A DNA stretch of 17,532 nucleotides from the NCBI GenBank assembly GCA_036260415.1, contig DASZZX010000112.1:1-17532 (forward strand). The letters are read 5' to 3'. This DNA comes from DASZZX01 sp036260415. GTDB taxonomy: Bacteria > Actinomycetota > Nitriliruptoria > Nitriliruptorales > JAHWKO01. The notes under the pieces were generated by a model. The model was not told the origin of the DNA and did not search any database. It saw nothing but the letters and a program-made list of their open reading frames with translations. A program made the translations under genes and the position numbers. Position 1 is the first letter of the stretch; the number at the start of each line of letters is the position of its first letter. Positions 1 through 6,604 of this stretch are shown piece after piece.

Positions 1-2
1 CC

Positions 3-914
3 GAGCAGACCGGTGTCCCTGCGGCCACGTCGACGGAGGAGACCGCGGCCCCCGAGCGCTGGGACCGCAGCATCCAGGTGACCCACCAGGGCGCCGCGAT
101 CGGGGAGATCGCGGTCAGGATGCCAGCGGGGGGCCACCTCAGCCCGGGACGCGAGCGGCTCCTGCTCGACCTCGCCGCACAGGCGGGGGTCGCGCTGCGC
201 CACGTGGCCCTCACGTCCGAACTGCAGGACCGTCTCGAGGAGCTCTCCACGCAGACGCGGCAGCTGCATGCATCCCGCCAGCGACTGGTCGCAGCCCAAC
301 ACCAGGCGCGACGCAGGATGGAGCGCGAGATCCACGACGGCACCCAGCAGTACCTGGTCGCCATGTCGATGAAGCTGCGCCTGGTCGATCAACTGCTCGA
401 CCGTGACCCGGACCGGGCGGTCGCGCTACTGGACCAGCTCAGTGGGGACGCCAACGCCGCATTGGAGGGGCTGCGGGACCTCGCGCGGGGTATCTACCCG
501 CCGCTGCTGACCGACCGGGGTGTGCTGGCGGCGCTCGACGCGCACGTGCGCAAGCACGGGATCCCCGCCACGATCGTCGCCGCGCCCGAGTTCATGGCCG
601 GCCGGTTCCCCCAACCGGCCGAGGTTGCTGTCTACTTCTGCGTGCTGGAAGCACTGCAGAACGCCACACGGCACGCCCCAGGCGCGCAGATGACCATCCG
701 GCTGGACTCGGTCGACGGCGACCTCGAGTTCTCGGTGCAGGACGACGGTCCCGGGTTCGACCCCTCCGCCACGGCGCGCGGCACCGGCGTGCAGCACATG
801 CTGGACCGGGTGGAGGCGCTGGGCGGCAGCCTCTCCGTGGACAGCGTGCCCGGGCGCGGCACGGTCGTGCGAGGTCGCATCCCGCGGACGATCGCCGCAG
901 CCAGCCCCCGGTGA
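3..914 (+). CDS. NarL-family sensor histidine kinase, C-terminal part (truncated by window edge)
   Basis: The reading frame is open to the left edge, so the true start lies upstream; the GTG at 78 is only an internal codon. The visible part begins with the end of a probable GAF-like sensor domain. A helical, probably coiled-coil linker follows (about residues 48-80 counted from 78). Then comes a HisKA_3 dimerisation domain whose H-box REIHDGTQQ contains the phospho-accepting His (residue 86). The C-terminal HATPase_c domain shows an N-box (EALQNATRHA), a G-box (DDGPGFD) and a GTG loop. Known family role: autophosphorylation and transfer to a NarL-type response regulator. Two response regulators follow on the opposite strand, convergent with this gene, and are the likely partners by proximity. 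The signal sensed is unknown because the sensor part is outside the window. Confidence 0.93.
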   Translation, partial: EQTGVPAATSTEETAAPERWDRSIQVTHQGAAIGEIAVRMPAGGHLSPGRERLLLDLAAQAGVALRHVALTSELQDRLEELSTQTRQLHASRQRLVAAQHQARRRMEREIHDGTQQYLVAMSMKLRLVDQLLDRDPDRAVALLDQLSGDANAALEGLRDLARGIYPPLLTDRGVLAALDAHVRKHGIPATIVAAPEFMAGRFPQPAEVAVYFCVLEALQNATRHAPGAQMTIRLDSVDGDLEFSVQDDGPGFDPSATARGTGVQHMLDRVEALGGSLSVDSVPGRGTVVRGRIPRTIAAASPR

Positions 915-989
915 CGGTGAGCGCTGCGAGGCACGACCGAATCGGCCAGGCCGGCCATCCGGCGCCTTCGGAGGTCGGGCGCGACGCGG

Positions 990-1010
990 CCGGATCACGT
1001 CGCGATCCGG
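990..1010. terminator. Hairpin between convergent kinase and response regulator genes
   Basis: A perfect 7-bp inverted repeat, CCGGATC (990-996) and GATCCGG (1004-1010) with a 7-nt loop, is followed by TTGT on the plus strand. It lies between the stop codons of two convergent genes and may end transcription in both directions. There is no long U tract, so the call rests on symmetry and position. Confidence 0.5.
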
Positions 1011-1023
1011 TTGTGGGCAGCGA

Positions 1024-1407
1024 TCAGGTCGCTGCGGCCGTGCCCCAGGCGTCGGTGAGCGTGTCGGGCCCGAAGCTGGACTTGGGGACGTAGGCGATGG
1101 CACCAGCCTCGACAGCCCGGGGCGCGTACTCCTCAGGCTCGTAGGTGGACAGCATCAGCACACGCGTGGGCACGTCGAGGGCGCGGATTCGCCGTGTCGC
1201 CTCGCAGCCGTCGATGCCCGGGAGGTTGACGTCCATCAGGACCAGGTCGGGGGCGAGGGCGCGTGTCATCTCCACCGAGTCCTCGCCGGTCTCGGCCTCG
1301 CCGATCACCTCGAATCCGTCCGTCAGCTCGACCACCATGCGGGCCGCCATCCGAAAGGGCTCCTGGTCGTCGACGATCAGCACCCTCACCGCCGTCACCT
1401 TGTCCAT
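1024..1407 (-). CDS. Receiver-only response regulator
   Basis: A 127-residue protein made of a single CheY-like receiver domain. Visible residues are the acidic pair in IVDDQ (residues 11-15), the phospho-acceptor Asp59 in LVLMDVNLPG, the Thr/Ser of LSTYE, and the conserved Lys109 in YVPKS. The protein ends about 18 residues after this Lys, so there is no DNA-binding output domain. The start chosen is ATG at 1407, just before the first beta strand (VRVLIVDD). An in-frame ATG at 1437 would add ten residues with no domain character, and neither has a clear ribosome binding site. Such proteins act by protein-protein contact or as phosphate sinks. It lies between a histidine kinase and a full NarL regulator, so it may modulate that pathway (inference). 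Confidence 0.85.
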   Translation of the reverse strand: MDKVTAVRVLIVDDQEPFRMAARMVVELTDGFEVIGEAETGEDSVEMTRALAPDLVLMDVNLPGIDGCEATRRIRALDVPTRVLMLSTYEPEEYAPRAVEAGAIAYVPKSSFGPDTLTDAWGTAAAT

Positions 1408-1528
1408 GTGACACCATGGTGGCATCGTTCGGACCAACCGGACAGCCGGCCAGCCGGCGGATCCGGGGTGTGGCCAGCACCCCCCTGGCCTGGCGGCCGT
1501 CCGGGCGTCACGTCGCCGACCTCAGCGC

Positions 1529-2194
1529 TCAGGGATGCTCCGCCAGGAAGAGGAGGACGGCCCGCACGCGCCGATGGATCTCCTGCACATCACTCAGGTC
1601 CAGCTTGGAGAAGATCGAGTTGATGTGCTTCTCGACCGCCCGTTCGGTGAGGAACAGACTCGCGGCGATGGCCGCGTTGTTCTTGCCCTGGGCGATCTCG
1701 GCAAGGACCTCCCGCTCCCGTGGGGTCAGCCGCGCGAGCAGCGATCCGGTGCGCCGCGACCGGGCGGCGACGAGCTCCTCGACGACCTTGGGGTCGACCA
1801 CCGATCCTCCGGCGGCGACCTCTCGGATGGCGCCCAGCAACTGGTCCACGTCGGACACGCGCTCCTTCAGCAGGTACGCGCGCCGCGCCGAGCCACGCTC
1901 GAACAGGGCCAGCGCGTAGGCGGGATCCGCGAACTGGCTGAGCACGACCACACCTGTCGTGGGGTGGGTCTCGCGCAGTTGTTCGGCCGCCCGGATGCCC
2001 TCGTCGGTCCCGGTCGGTGGCATGCGGATGTCGGTGAGCACCACGTCGGGGTCGTGCTCCTCCACCGCGTCCATCAGCGAACCGAAGTCGTCGCAGACCG
2101 CCACCAGTTCCAGGTCCGGGTGGGAGTCCAGGAGCAGCCGCACCCCCTCGCGGACGAGGTAGCTGTCCTCGGCGAGGACCACGCGGAGGGACAT
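1529..2194 (-). CDS. NarL/LuxR-family response regulator
   Basis: A 221-residue two-domain response regulator. The receiver spans about residues 3-120, with acidic residues in VVLAEDS, phospho-acceptor Asp55 in VVLTDIRMPP, and a conserved Lys in AYLLKERV. The C-terminal LuxR helix-turn-helix (about 155-215) has LTPREREVLAEIAQG and ERAVEKHINSIFSKL. Start: ATG at 2194 opens directly on the first receiver strand (SLRVVLAEDS); a longer frame to 2332 adds sequence with no domain character. No good ribosome binding site precedes it. A TATCCT element ends 7 nt before the ATG, so a leaderless transcript is possible. It probably receives phosphate from the kinase at 3-914 and regulates transcription; its targets are unknown. 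Confidence 0.92.
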   Translation of the reverse strand: MSLRVVLAEDSYLVREGVRLLLDSHPDLELVAVCDDFGSLMDAVEEHDPDVVLTDIRMPPTGTDEGIRAAEQLRETHPTTGVVVLSQFADPAYALALFERGSARRAYLLKERVSDVDQLLGAIREVAAGGSVVDPKVVEELVAARSRRTGSLLARLTPREREVLAEIAQGKNNAAIAASLFLTERAVEKHINSIFSKLDLSDVQEIHRRVRAVLLFLAEHP

Positions 2195-2403
2195 GTGCGC
2201 GAGGATAGTCAGCGGTCGAGCATCGGGTGTTCCGTGCCGAGGCAGGTCGCTTCCGGGACGTTGACGGATGGGGTCCCGGCAGAGGCCAGGACGACCCGAC
2301 CCCATGGCAACGACCAAGCTCGATGCTGGCACGCAACCGCGGGCCGTGCAGTGGTCGAGCGAAGATGGAGCACCAACAGTGACAGCACGGCATGGGAAGC
2401 AAG

Positions 2404-2441
2404 CTTGACATCGCTCGTCGTGTCAAGGACACTTGACATCG
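2404..2441 (+). promoter_or_regulatory. Promoter and palindromic operator of the XRE gene
   Basis: CTTGACATCG occurs twice as a direct repeat (2404-2413 and 2432-2441), with the inverted half TGTCAAG between them at 2421-2427. TGTCAAG and CTTGACA (2432-2438) form a perfect 7-bp palindrome with a 4-nt spacer. TTGACA at 2405-2410 is a perfect -35 hexamer; 17 bp downstream lies GACACT (2428-2433), a weak -10. The predicted transcription start then falls about at the GTG at 2442. The palindrome covers the -10 region, which fits autorepression by the encoded protein. Binding itself is inference. Confidence 0.6.
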
Positions 2442-2636
2442 GTGAGGAACAGGGTCAAGGAGCTGCGGGAGCAGGCGGGCCTCTCCCAGGCAGATCTGGG
2501 GGCCGCGGTCGGCGTGTCGCGCCAGACGATCAACTCGATCGAACGCGGTAGGTACCTGCCGTCGCTGCCGCTCGCCGTCGAGCTCGCCCGGTTCTTCGAC
2601 GCCCTGGTCGAGGAGGTGTTCCATGCCGAGGACTGA
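2442..2636 (+). CDS. Small XRE-family helix-turn-helix regulator
   Basis: A 64-residue protein that is essentially one Cro/C1-type helix-turn-helix. It begins RNRVKELREQAGLSQADLG, with the recognition helix in VGVSRQTINSIERGRYLPS and a C-terminal stretch ending FFDALVEEVFHAED. This is the usual length of the small actinobacterial XRE regulators that often sit before a small membrane-protein gene. GTG at 2442 is preferred to TTG at 2433, because TTG lies inside the operator and the family normally begins at about this point. It also coincides with the predicted transcription start, so the mRNA may be leaderless. The decayed membrane-protein gene downstream begins inside this gene's last codons, suggesting a two-gene unit. 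The protein is probably an autorepressor. Confidence 0.85.
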   Translation: MRNRVKELREQAGLSQADLGAAVGVSRQTINSIERGRYLPSLPLAVELARFFDALVEEVFHAED

Positions 2637-2862
2637 CCCGCCGCCGGGCAGGACGTCGGTGCAACGCTGGGTCACCCAGGGGTGGCGGTGATGCTCGGCG
2701 TCGCCTACCTGGTGGCCGGCTGGATGGGCGGCGACAGGGTGTTCGTGTTGACGGGTTTGGCGCCGCATGGTCGGACAGGACGGCGCCCCGTACGCGATGC
2801 TCGGAGCGATCGGCGGCGTCACGTACGTCGCGGCGCTGATGTTCCTGCGGTTCCGCCGATGA
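2623..2862 (+). pseudogene. Frame-broken small membrane protein gene, XRE partner
   Basis: Three open segments in changing frames together read like one small membrane protein. ATG at 2623 overlaps the end of the XRE gene and opens a 22-residue basic N-terminus ending RWVTQGWR before a TGA at 2689. The next segment (about 2688-2766, another frame) encodes MLGVAYLVAGWMGGDRVFVL, a membrane helix. From 2767 the first frame resumes with MLGAIGGVTYVAALMFLRF, a second helix, and ends at TGA 2862. Two compensating frame changes are therefore needed. Small two-helix proteins are commonly found next to this type of XRE regulator. The gene is either inactivated or carries sequence errors; which family it belonged to is not certain. 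Confidence 0.55.
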
Positions 2863-2872
2863 CCCGTGGCGT

Positions 2873-2918
2873 CTGACGCCGCGTCAGCCTGCACCCGGTC
2901 GGGCCGGACCCCGACCGG
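2873..2918. terminator. Inverted repeats between convergent XRE unit and permease
   Basis: Two perfect inverted repeats stand side by side in the convergent gap. CTGACGC (2873-2879) and GCGTCAG (2881-2887) are separated by 1 nt. CCGGTCGGG (2895-2903) and CCCGACCGG (2910-2918) form a 9-bp GC stem with a 6-nt loop. The second is a credible bidirectional terminator without a U tract. The first has too small a loop for a simple hairpin and could instead be a protein site. Confidence 0.5.
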
Positions 2919-2952
2919 CCCCTGCGCGCAGCAGCCGGGTCCGGCGCACCGA

Positions 2953-4278
2953 TCACTGGTCGCCGTTCCGCGGCGGACGCGCCGGTGGATCACCCCCGGC
3001 ATGAGTACGTGCACCGCGGCGGCGAGAGGGGCGGGCGCCGCGCGGGACGCGCGTGGCGAGCCACACCAGTGAGCCGGCGAGCAGCAGGACACCCCCACCG
3101 AGCACGGCCGCCAGCGGCAGGGTCACGGCCAGGAGCGCGCAGGTGGCCGCCCCCAGTCCGGCCAGCCAGCGTGGCCAACGACGCTCGTGCTCCGACAGGG
3201 TCCACGCGGAGGCGTTCGCCAAGCCGTAGTAGGTCAACACCGCGAAAGAGCTGAACCCGATCGCCCCACGCAGGTCGGCGACGAGGACCGCGGCGCACAC
3301 GATGACGGCCGCGGTGACCTCGGCCCGGTGCGGCGTGCGGTGCACCGGGTGGACGGCGTCGAGGAAGCCGGGCAGCTCACGGCGCCGGGCCATCGACAGG
3401 GTGGTGCGGCTGACACCGGCGAGCAGCGAGAGCAGCACCCCGGCAGAGGCGATCGCGGCGCCCACGCGCACGATCGGGGCGACGGCGCCCCAGCGACCGC
3501 CTTCGATGGCGAACGCCAGCGGCGCTGGAGCGTCGGCGATCGTCTCGGGGCCGACCGCGAGCAGGGCACTGCCGAGCACGGCGGCGTACACGGCCACGAC
3601 GATGCCCAGCGCGATGGGGATCGCCCTGGGGATCGTGACCTCGGGTGCCCGGACCTCCTCGCCGAGGGTCGCCAGACGGGCGTACCCGGCGAACGCGAAG
3701 AACAGCAGTCCACCCGACTGCAGTACCCCCTGGAGGCCCTGAGGTGCATGGGCGTCGAGGTTGGCGAGCGAGGCGCGCCCACCCAGGAGCGATGCCGCGA
3801 CCACCACGAGCAGCGCGGCCAGCACGAGAGCCACGATGACGCGGGTCAGCCGGGCGGTCTTCTCCACTCCGCGGTAGTTGACGACCGTCATCGCGATGAC
3901 CGCCCCGATGCCGATCGGGCGCGCAAGTTCCGGGTGGGTGTAGGCCCCGAACGTGAGCGCCATCGCAGCCAGGCTGGCCGTCTTGCCAACGACGAAGCTC
4001 CAGCCGGCCAGGAAACCCCAGTAGTCGCCCAGCCGCCGGCGAGCGTAGACGTACGTGCCGCCGGACTCCGGGTAGAGGGCCGCGAGCTGGGCGGACGAGG
4101 TCGCGTTGGCGTAGGCGACGACGCTGGCCAGGGCGAGGCCTCCCAGCAACCAGGTCCCCGCAGCGGCCGCTGCCGGGCCGGGGGCCGCGAACACCCCGGC
4201 GCCGAGCATCGCGCCGAGACCGATGATCACCGCGTCGGCGGTGCTCAGCCGGCGTGCCAGTTCCTCACGTCGTGCCAT
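2953..4278 (-). CDS. APC-superfamily amino acid permease
   Basis: A 441-residue polytopic membrane protein with about 12 hydrophobic segments. The first helix region carries the APC signature (DAVIIGLGAMLGAGVFAAPG), where the glycine-rich break binds the substrate backbone in known members. SGGTYVYARRRLGDYWGFLAGW matches the conserved loop between helices 2 and 3 of these permeases. The C-terminus is a basic, Arg/Pro-rich cytoplasmic tail. Family role: secondary uptake or exchange of amino acids or amines at the cytoplasmic membrane; the substrate cannot be told. ATG at 4278 is chosen because it opens a short basic N-terminus before helix 1, as is normal. The gene follows the arsC-like gene by 41 bp on the same strand, so co-transcription is possible though no functional link is evident. 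Confidence 0.9.
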   Translation of the reverse strand: MARREELARRLSTADAVIIGLGAMLGAGVFAAPGPAAAAAGTWLLGGLALASVVAYANATSSAQLAALYPESGGTYVYARRRLGDYWGFLAGWSFVVGKTASLAAMALTFGAYTHPELARPIGIGAVIAMTVVNYRGVEKTARLTRVIVALVLAALLVVVAASLLGGRASLANLDAHAPQGLQGVLQSGGLLFFAFAGYARLATLGEEVRAPEVTIPRAIPIALGIVVAVYAAVLGSALLAVGPETIADAPAPLAFAIEGGRWGAVAPIVRVGAAIASAGVLLSLLAGVSRTTLSMARRRELPGFLDAVHPVHRTPHRAEVTAAVIVCAAVLVADLRGAIGFSSFAVLTYYGLANASAWTLSEHERRWPRWLAGLGAATCALLAVTLPLAAVLGGGVLLLAGSLVWLATRVPRGARPSRRRGARTHAGGDPPARPPRNGDQ

Positions 4279-4319
4279 CGGTCCCGGCGGTCGTGTGGGG
4301 AGCAGCCAACCGCAGTCCC

Positions 4320-4730
4320 CTAGGTCGTCTCGACGCCGAGCTCGCTGATCAGCCGCCGGATCCGCTGCTCGATGTCGTCACGGATCGCTCGCACCTGCTC
4401 GATCGGCTGACCGGCAGGGTCGGCGAGTTGCCAGTCGAGGTAGCGCTTGCCGGGGATGACCGGACAAGCGTCGCCGCATCCCATCGTGATCACGACCCGG
4501 GCGGCGTCGAGGTCTTCCGGGGTCCAGGCCGTAGGGTGGTGGTCGGCGATGTCGATGCCCACCTCCCGCATGGCCTCGACCGCGAGGGGGTTGATCCGCG
4601 CACCCGGGTCGGACCCCCCGGACAGGACCTCGACGCGGTCGCCGGCGAGGTGAAGCAGCCACCCCGCGGCGATCTGCGACCGGCCAGCGTTGTGCACGCA
4701 GAGGAACAGCACGGTCGGCTTGTCAGGCAC
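4320..4730 (-). CDS. arsC: ArsC-type arsenate reductase (LMW-PTP fold)
   Basis: A 136-residue protein of the low-molecular-weight phosphatase fold. The P-loop FLCVHNAGRSQ has nucleophile Cys11, Arg17 and Ser18. CGDACPVIPGKRYLDW provides Cys85 and Cys89, the region where thioredoxin-linked enzymes place their resolving cysteines. DPAG (residues 104-107) supplies the general acid Asp. This pattern separates ArsC-type enzymes from plain tyrosine phosphatases, which lack the CGDxCP segment. GTG at 4730 is chosen because GGAAGG lies about 8 nt upstream and the P-loop then sits in the usual position; the frame stays open further upstream without a convincing start. No arsenite pump or ArsR gene is adjacent, so it would rely on distant genes. 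Reductant (thioredoxin or mycothiol) is not determinable here. Confidence 0.9.
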   Translation of the reverse strand: MPDKPTVLFLCVHNAGRSQIAAGWLLHLAGDRVEVLSGGSDPGARINPLAVEAMREVGIDIADHHPTAWTPEDLDAARVVITMGCGDACPVIPGKRYLDWQLADPAGQPIEQVRAIRDDIEQRIRRLISELGVETT

Positions 4731-4905
4731 ACGAGGCCCTTCCGTCCTGCGTGGCGTGAACGGTCTGCGGTGGACCGCTCGCCGAGGACACCGCCCGGCA
4801 CCGGCCGGTGGGCCGCCCCGGATGGCCGCCATGCCGCCGCACGGTAGTCGGCAGGTCCGGGGCGGGGAGCGACCGTGTCCGGACGGTGACGCCACCCGGC
4901 GGTCA

Positions 4906-5327
4906 TCACGAGGGCTCGGGTCGCGCTGCTCTGCCCACGGCGGCCACCAGCGTGGGGGGACCTCCACGTGCTGGTGGGCTTCCAGCAGTAAAGGTGTCGC
5001 GGCCCTGCGCGGGCGGGTGCAGCCCGCCAAAGGAGTCCAAGGCAGTAGGAGGACCGGTTCGCCGACTCGGCTGCGGACGCGGACAGCGGCGGACGAGGCT
5101 CCAGGGTCGACCTCCTCGACCTGCAGCTCGTCCGCCCCACCGTCGACCCGGTAGCCCGCGGGAGCGGTGGCGTCGCTGCTCGTGACCCAGACGATGCTCC
5201 TGCCGTACAGCGGCGCTGGCCGACTGGTGCGCGCGCCCGCCAGGTCCAGGGTCACCCTCGCGGGTCGGGGCCTCCGGCAGCCGCGCCCATCCTCGCTGGG
5301 ACGCAATGCACAGTTCGAACAAGCCAT
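4906..5327 (-). other. Uncertain open frame upstream of arsC, no recognised family
   Basis: This covers most of the roughly 600-bp gap between arsC and the ADP-ribosylglycohydrolase remains. ATG at 5327, 25 nt after that gene's stop, opens a frame beginning MACSNCALRPSEDG. It runs without a stop all the way into arsC, in the same frame. The first ~100 codons have strongly G/C-biased third positions and give hydrophobic-charged alternation, for instance SIVWVTSSD and ELQVEEVDPG, as real coding would. The bias weakens after about 5000, and below 4900 the translation looks random (Pro/Arg-rich). There is no ribosome binding site. It may be a small real gene whose end has been lost, or chance. 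No function is proposed. Confidence 0.25.
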
Positions 5328-5352
5328 CAGCGACCCGGCCGAGACGCCCGAG

Positions 5353-5930
5353 TCACCGGGGTGCGGGGCGGACCCGCGCGTACATGGGTGGCAGCGTCTG
5401 CCGGACCCCGGCCAGGACACCGGTGAGCACCGGCGCGTAGTTGCCGGGCCCCGCGAACTCGACCGCCGCCTCGATGGCTCGCATCTCTGGGAACGATCCT
5501 GCGAAGTGCACAGCTGCCGCCAGGACGTCGGGTGCGAACCCACACTTGGATGTGCACGACGACCTTCCAGCGCCGCGACCGTGTCCGGCAGCCGCCCCTC
5601 GGAGGCGATCCTCAGGGCGTCGCTCCACTCGAACTCGTGGAAGCGCTCGGCACAGGACGGCTGTCGCCGCAGCGACATCGCCAGCCAGGGGATGTCGATG
5701 GGTCAGGCGCGCCTCCGTGGCAGCGGCGGCCCGCAGGTCGAAGACATCCAGCGGGAGGAACAGGCCGACGGGGGCGATGCGGTGGGCCGGGTTGCACCCA
5801 GCGGTCTGACCGTGCCGGCTGAGGTGGGCCTGTGTCACCGCCTCGTCGACCGGGACGCCATCAGCGACGAGGATCAGGACGGCGGCGGTGATGGGGCCGG
5901 TGTCGAACGCTCCTCTCGCCACCATCCCAG
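5353..5930 (-). pseudogene. ADP-ribosylglycohydrolase (DraG-like) remnant
   Basis: Recognisable from PHPLAGDV-like sequence (HRHPLAGDVAAATAVLCRAL), TAGCNPAHRIAPVGLFLPLD and FAPDVLAAAVHFAGS ... FAGPGNYAPVLTGVLAG. These are typical of actinobacterial members of this family, which remove ADP-ribose from modified proteins or small molecules. Three defects are visible. The N-terminal third, with the first metal-binding motif (TDDT in the family), is missing: homology starts at MVARGAFDTG. The middle part (about 5540-5640) reads FHEFEWSDALRIASEGRLPD in a second frame. Then the frame returns to the first for the C-terminal part. It is therefore non-functional unless the consensus is wrong. The left end of the homology abuts the broken ABM-like gene at about 5930. 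Confidence 0.7.
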
Positions 5931-5941
5931 GTTGTAGGCGA

Positions 5942-6058
5942 TCACCGTGGCTCGTACTCCGCCACGAACTCGTTCATCTCTCGCAGGTTCCGCTTGAGAC
6001 CATCGAGCACTCCCTCTCGGATGCTCAGCCTGAAGACGAACACGATCGGCTGTCCCAT
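5942..6058 (-). pseudogene. Truncated ABM-fold monooxygenase-like gene
   Basis: ATG at 6058 has an excellent ribosome binding site (GGAGGAGA, 8 nt upstream) and opens a 38-residue frame beginning GQPIVFVFRLSIREGVLDG. It continues to NEFVAEYEPR and then hits TGA. If one base is gained at that point, the next codons read VIAYNL, which is how related ABM-domain proteins continue. After that, homology stops and the ADP-ribosylglycohydrolase remnant begins. So the first third of a small ABM protein (normally about 95-100 residues) survives, followed by a frame break and a deletion junction. ABM-fold proteins include small quinol monooxygenases; the activity of this one cannot be told. Confidence 0.6.
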
Positions 6059-6093
6059 CGTCGGTTCTCCTCCTCGGCCTGACCGCCGTGGGT

Positions 6094-6430
6094 CTACAGG
6101 GGAACGACCTGGGGCAGTCGCACCAGCACCGGTGGCTCCGCCAGGAGGTCAGGAAGCTGGCTCAGGGCATCCCTCACGTAGGGCGCCTCGCAGTGCGCCC
6201 TGAGGCTCTCCTCACCGCGGTACCGTTCGACCCACACGTAGGTGCGGTCTCGCGCCGGGTCCTTCGTGAGCACGTAGAGGAGCGTGCGGGGTTCGTGGTG
6301 GTGGACCTCCTTGCCCGTTCCGTTCGCCAGGTCGAGGAACGCCTCCTCGTTGACCAGGCTCAACGACCATGGTCACGATCAGCGTGATGGTGTTCGCGTC
6401 GCCGTACGGGCTCGACGAGTCCTGTTCCAC
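6094..6430 (-). pseudogene. ABM-domain (quinol monooxygenase-like) gene with one frame break
   Basis: GTG at 6430 is preceded by AGGAGGA 6 nt upstream and opens EQDSSSPYGDANTITLIVTMVVEPGQ, a normal N-terminus and first strand of an antibiotic-biosynthesis-monooxygenase domain. The remainder lies in another frame from about 6350: EEAFLDLANGTGKEVHHHEP, then LLYVLTKDPARDRTYVWVERYR, and ends LVRLPQVVPL at the stop at 6094. The break is at GTCAACGAGGAGG near 6345-6357. Both parts otherwise match the fold in the right order and length (about 112 residues together). A single-base change would restore it, so this may be a recent mutation or a sequence error. A start at ATG 6363 giving 89 residues would lack the first beta strand and has no ribosome binding site. 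ABM enzymes are small cytoplasmic oxygenases or quinone-handling proteins. Confidence 0.65.
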
Positions 6431-6604
6431 CGGGTCCTCCTGCTCGGTCGTTCGTGCTGCCCATCACCCTGCGGCGCCCGGCTAACCGCCGGCTAACAGC
6501 CCCGCGGCCGACGTCGGAGCCTCGCGGGGGGAGCGCCCGGCAGCCTCCCGAGGCCGCCGCTGGCGGGGGGCCCCTACGATCAGCGGCAGAGTCGGGGGGC
6601 CGCG

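Noticed and set aside
1590..3098. Long minus-strand open frame of about 500 codons
   Set aside because: It crosses the NarL regulator, the XRE gene and the intergenic hairpins in an off frame; its translation is Arg/Pro/Gly-rich and matches nothing. A by-product of high GC.
3187..4323. Plus-strand open frame opposite the permease
   Set aside because: Antisense of a clear membrane transporter; composition is Gly/Arg/Asp-rich with no features.
4320..4730. An arsenic-resistance operon
   Set aside because: Only the reductase is present. The adjacent transporter is an APC amino acid permease, and no ArsR, Acr3 or ArsB is visible.
4320..5678. A single 452-residue protein fusing arsC with upstream sequence
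   Set aside because: The frame mixes a piece of the glycohydrolase, random-looking sequence and ArsC. ArsC has its own ribosome binding site and GTG, and family members are about 130 residues.
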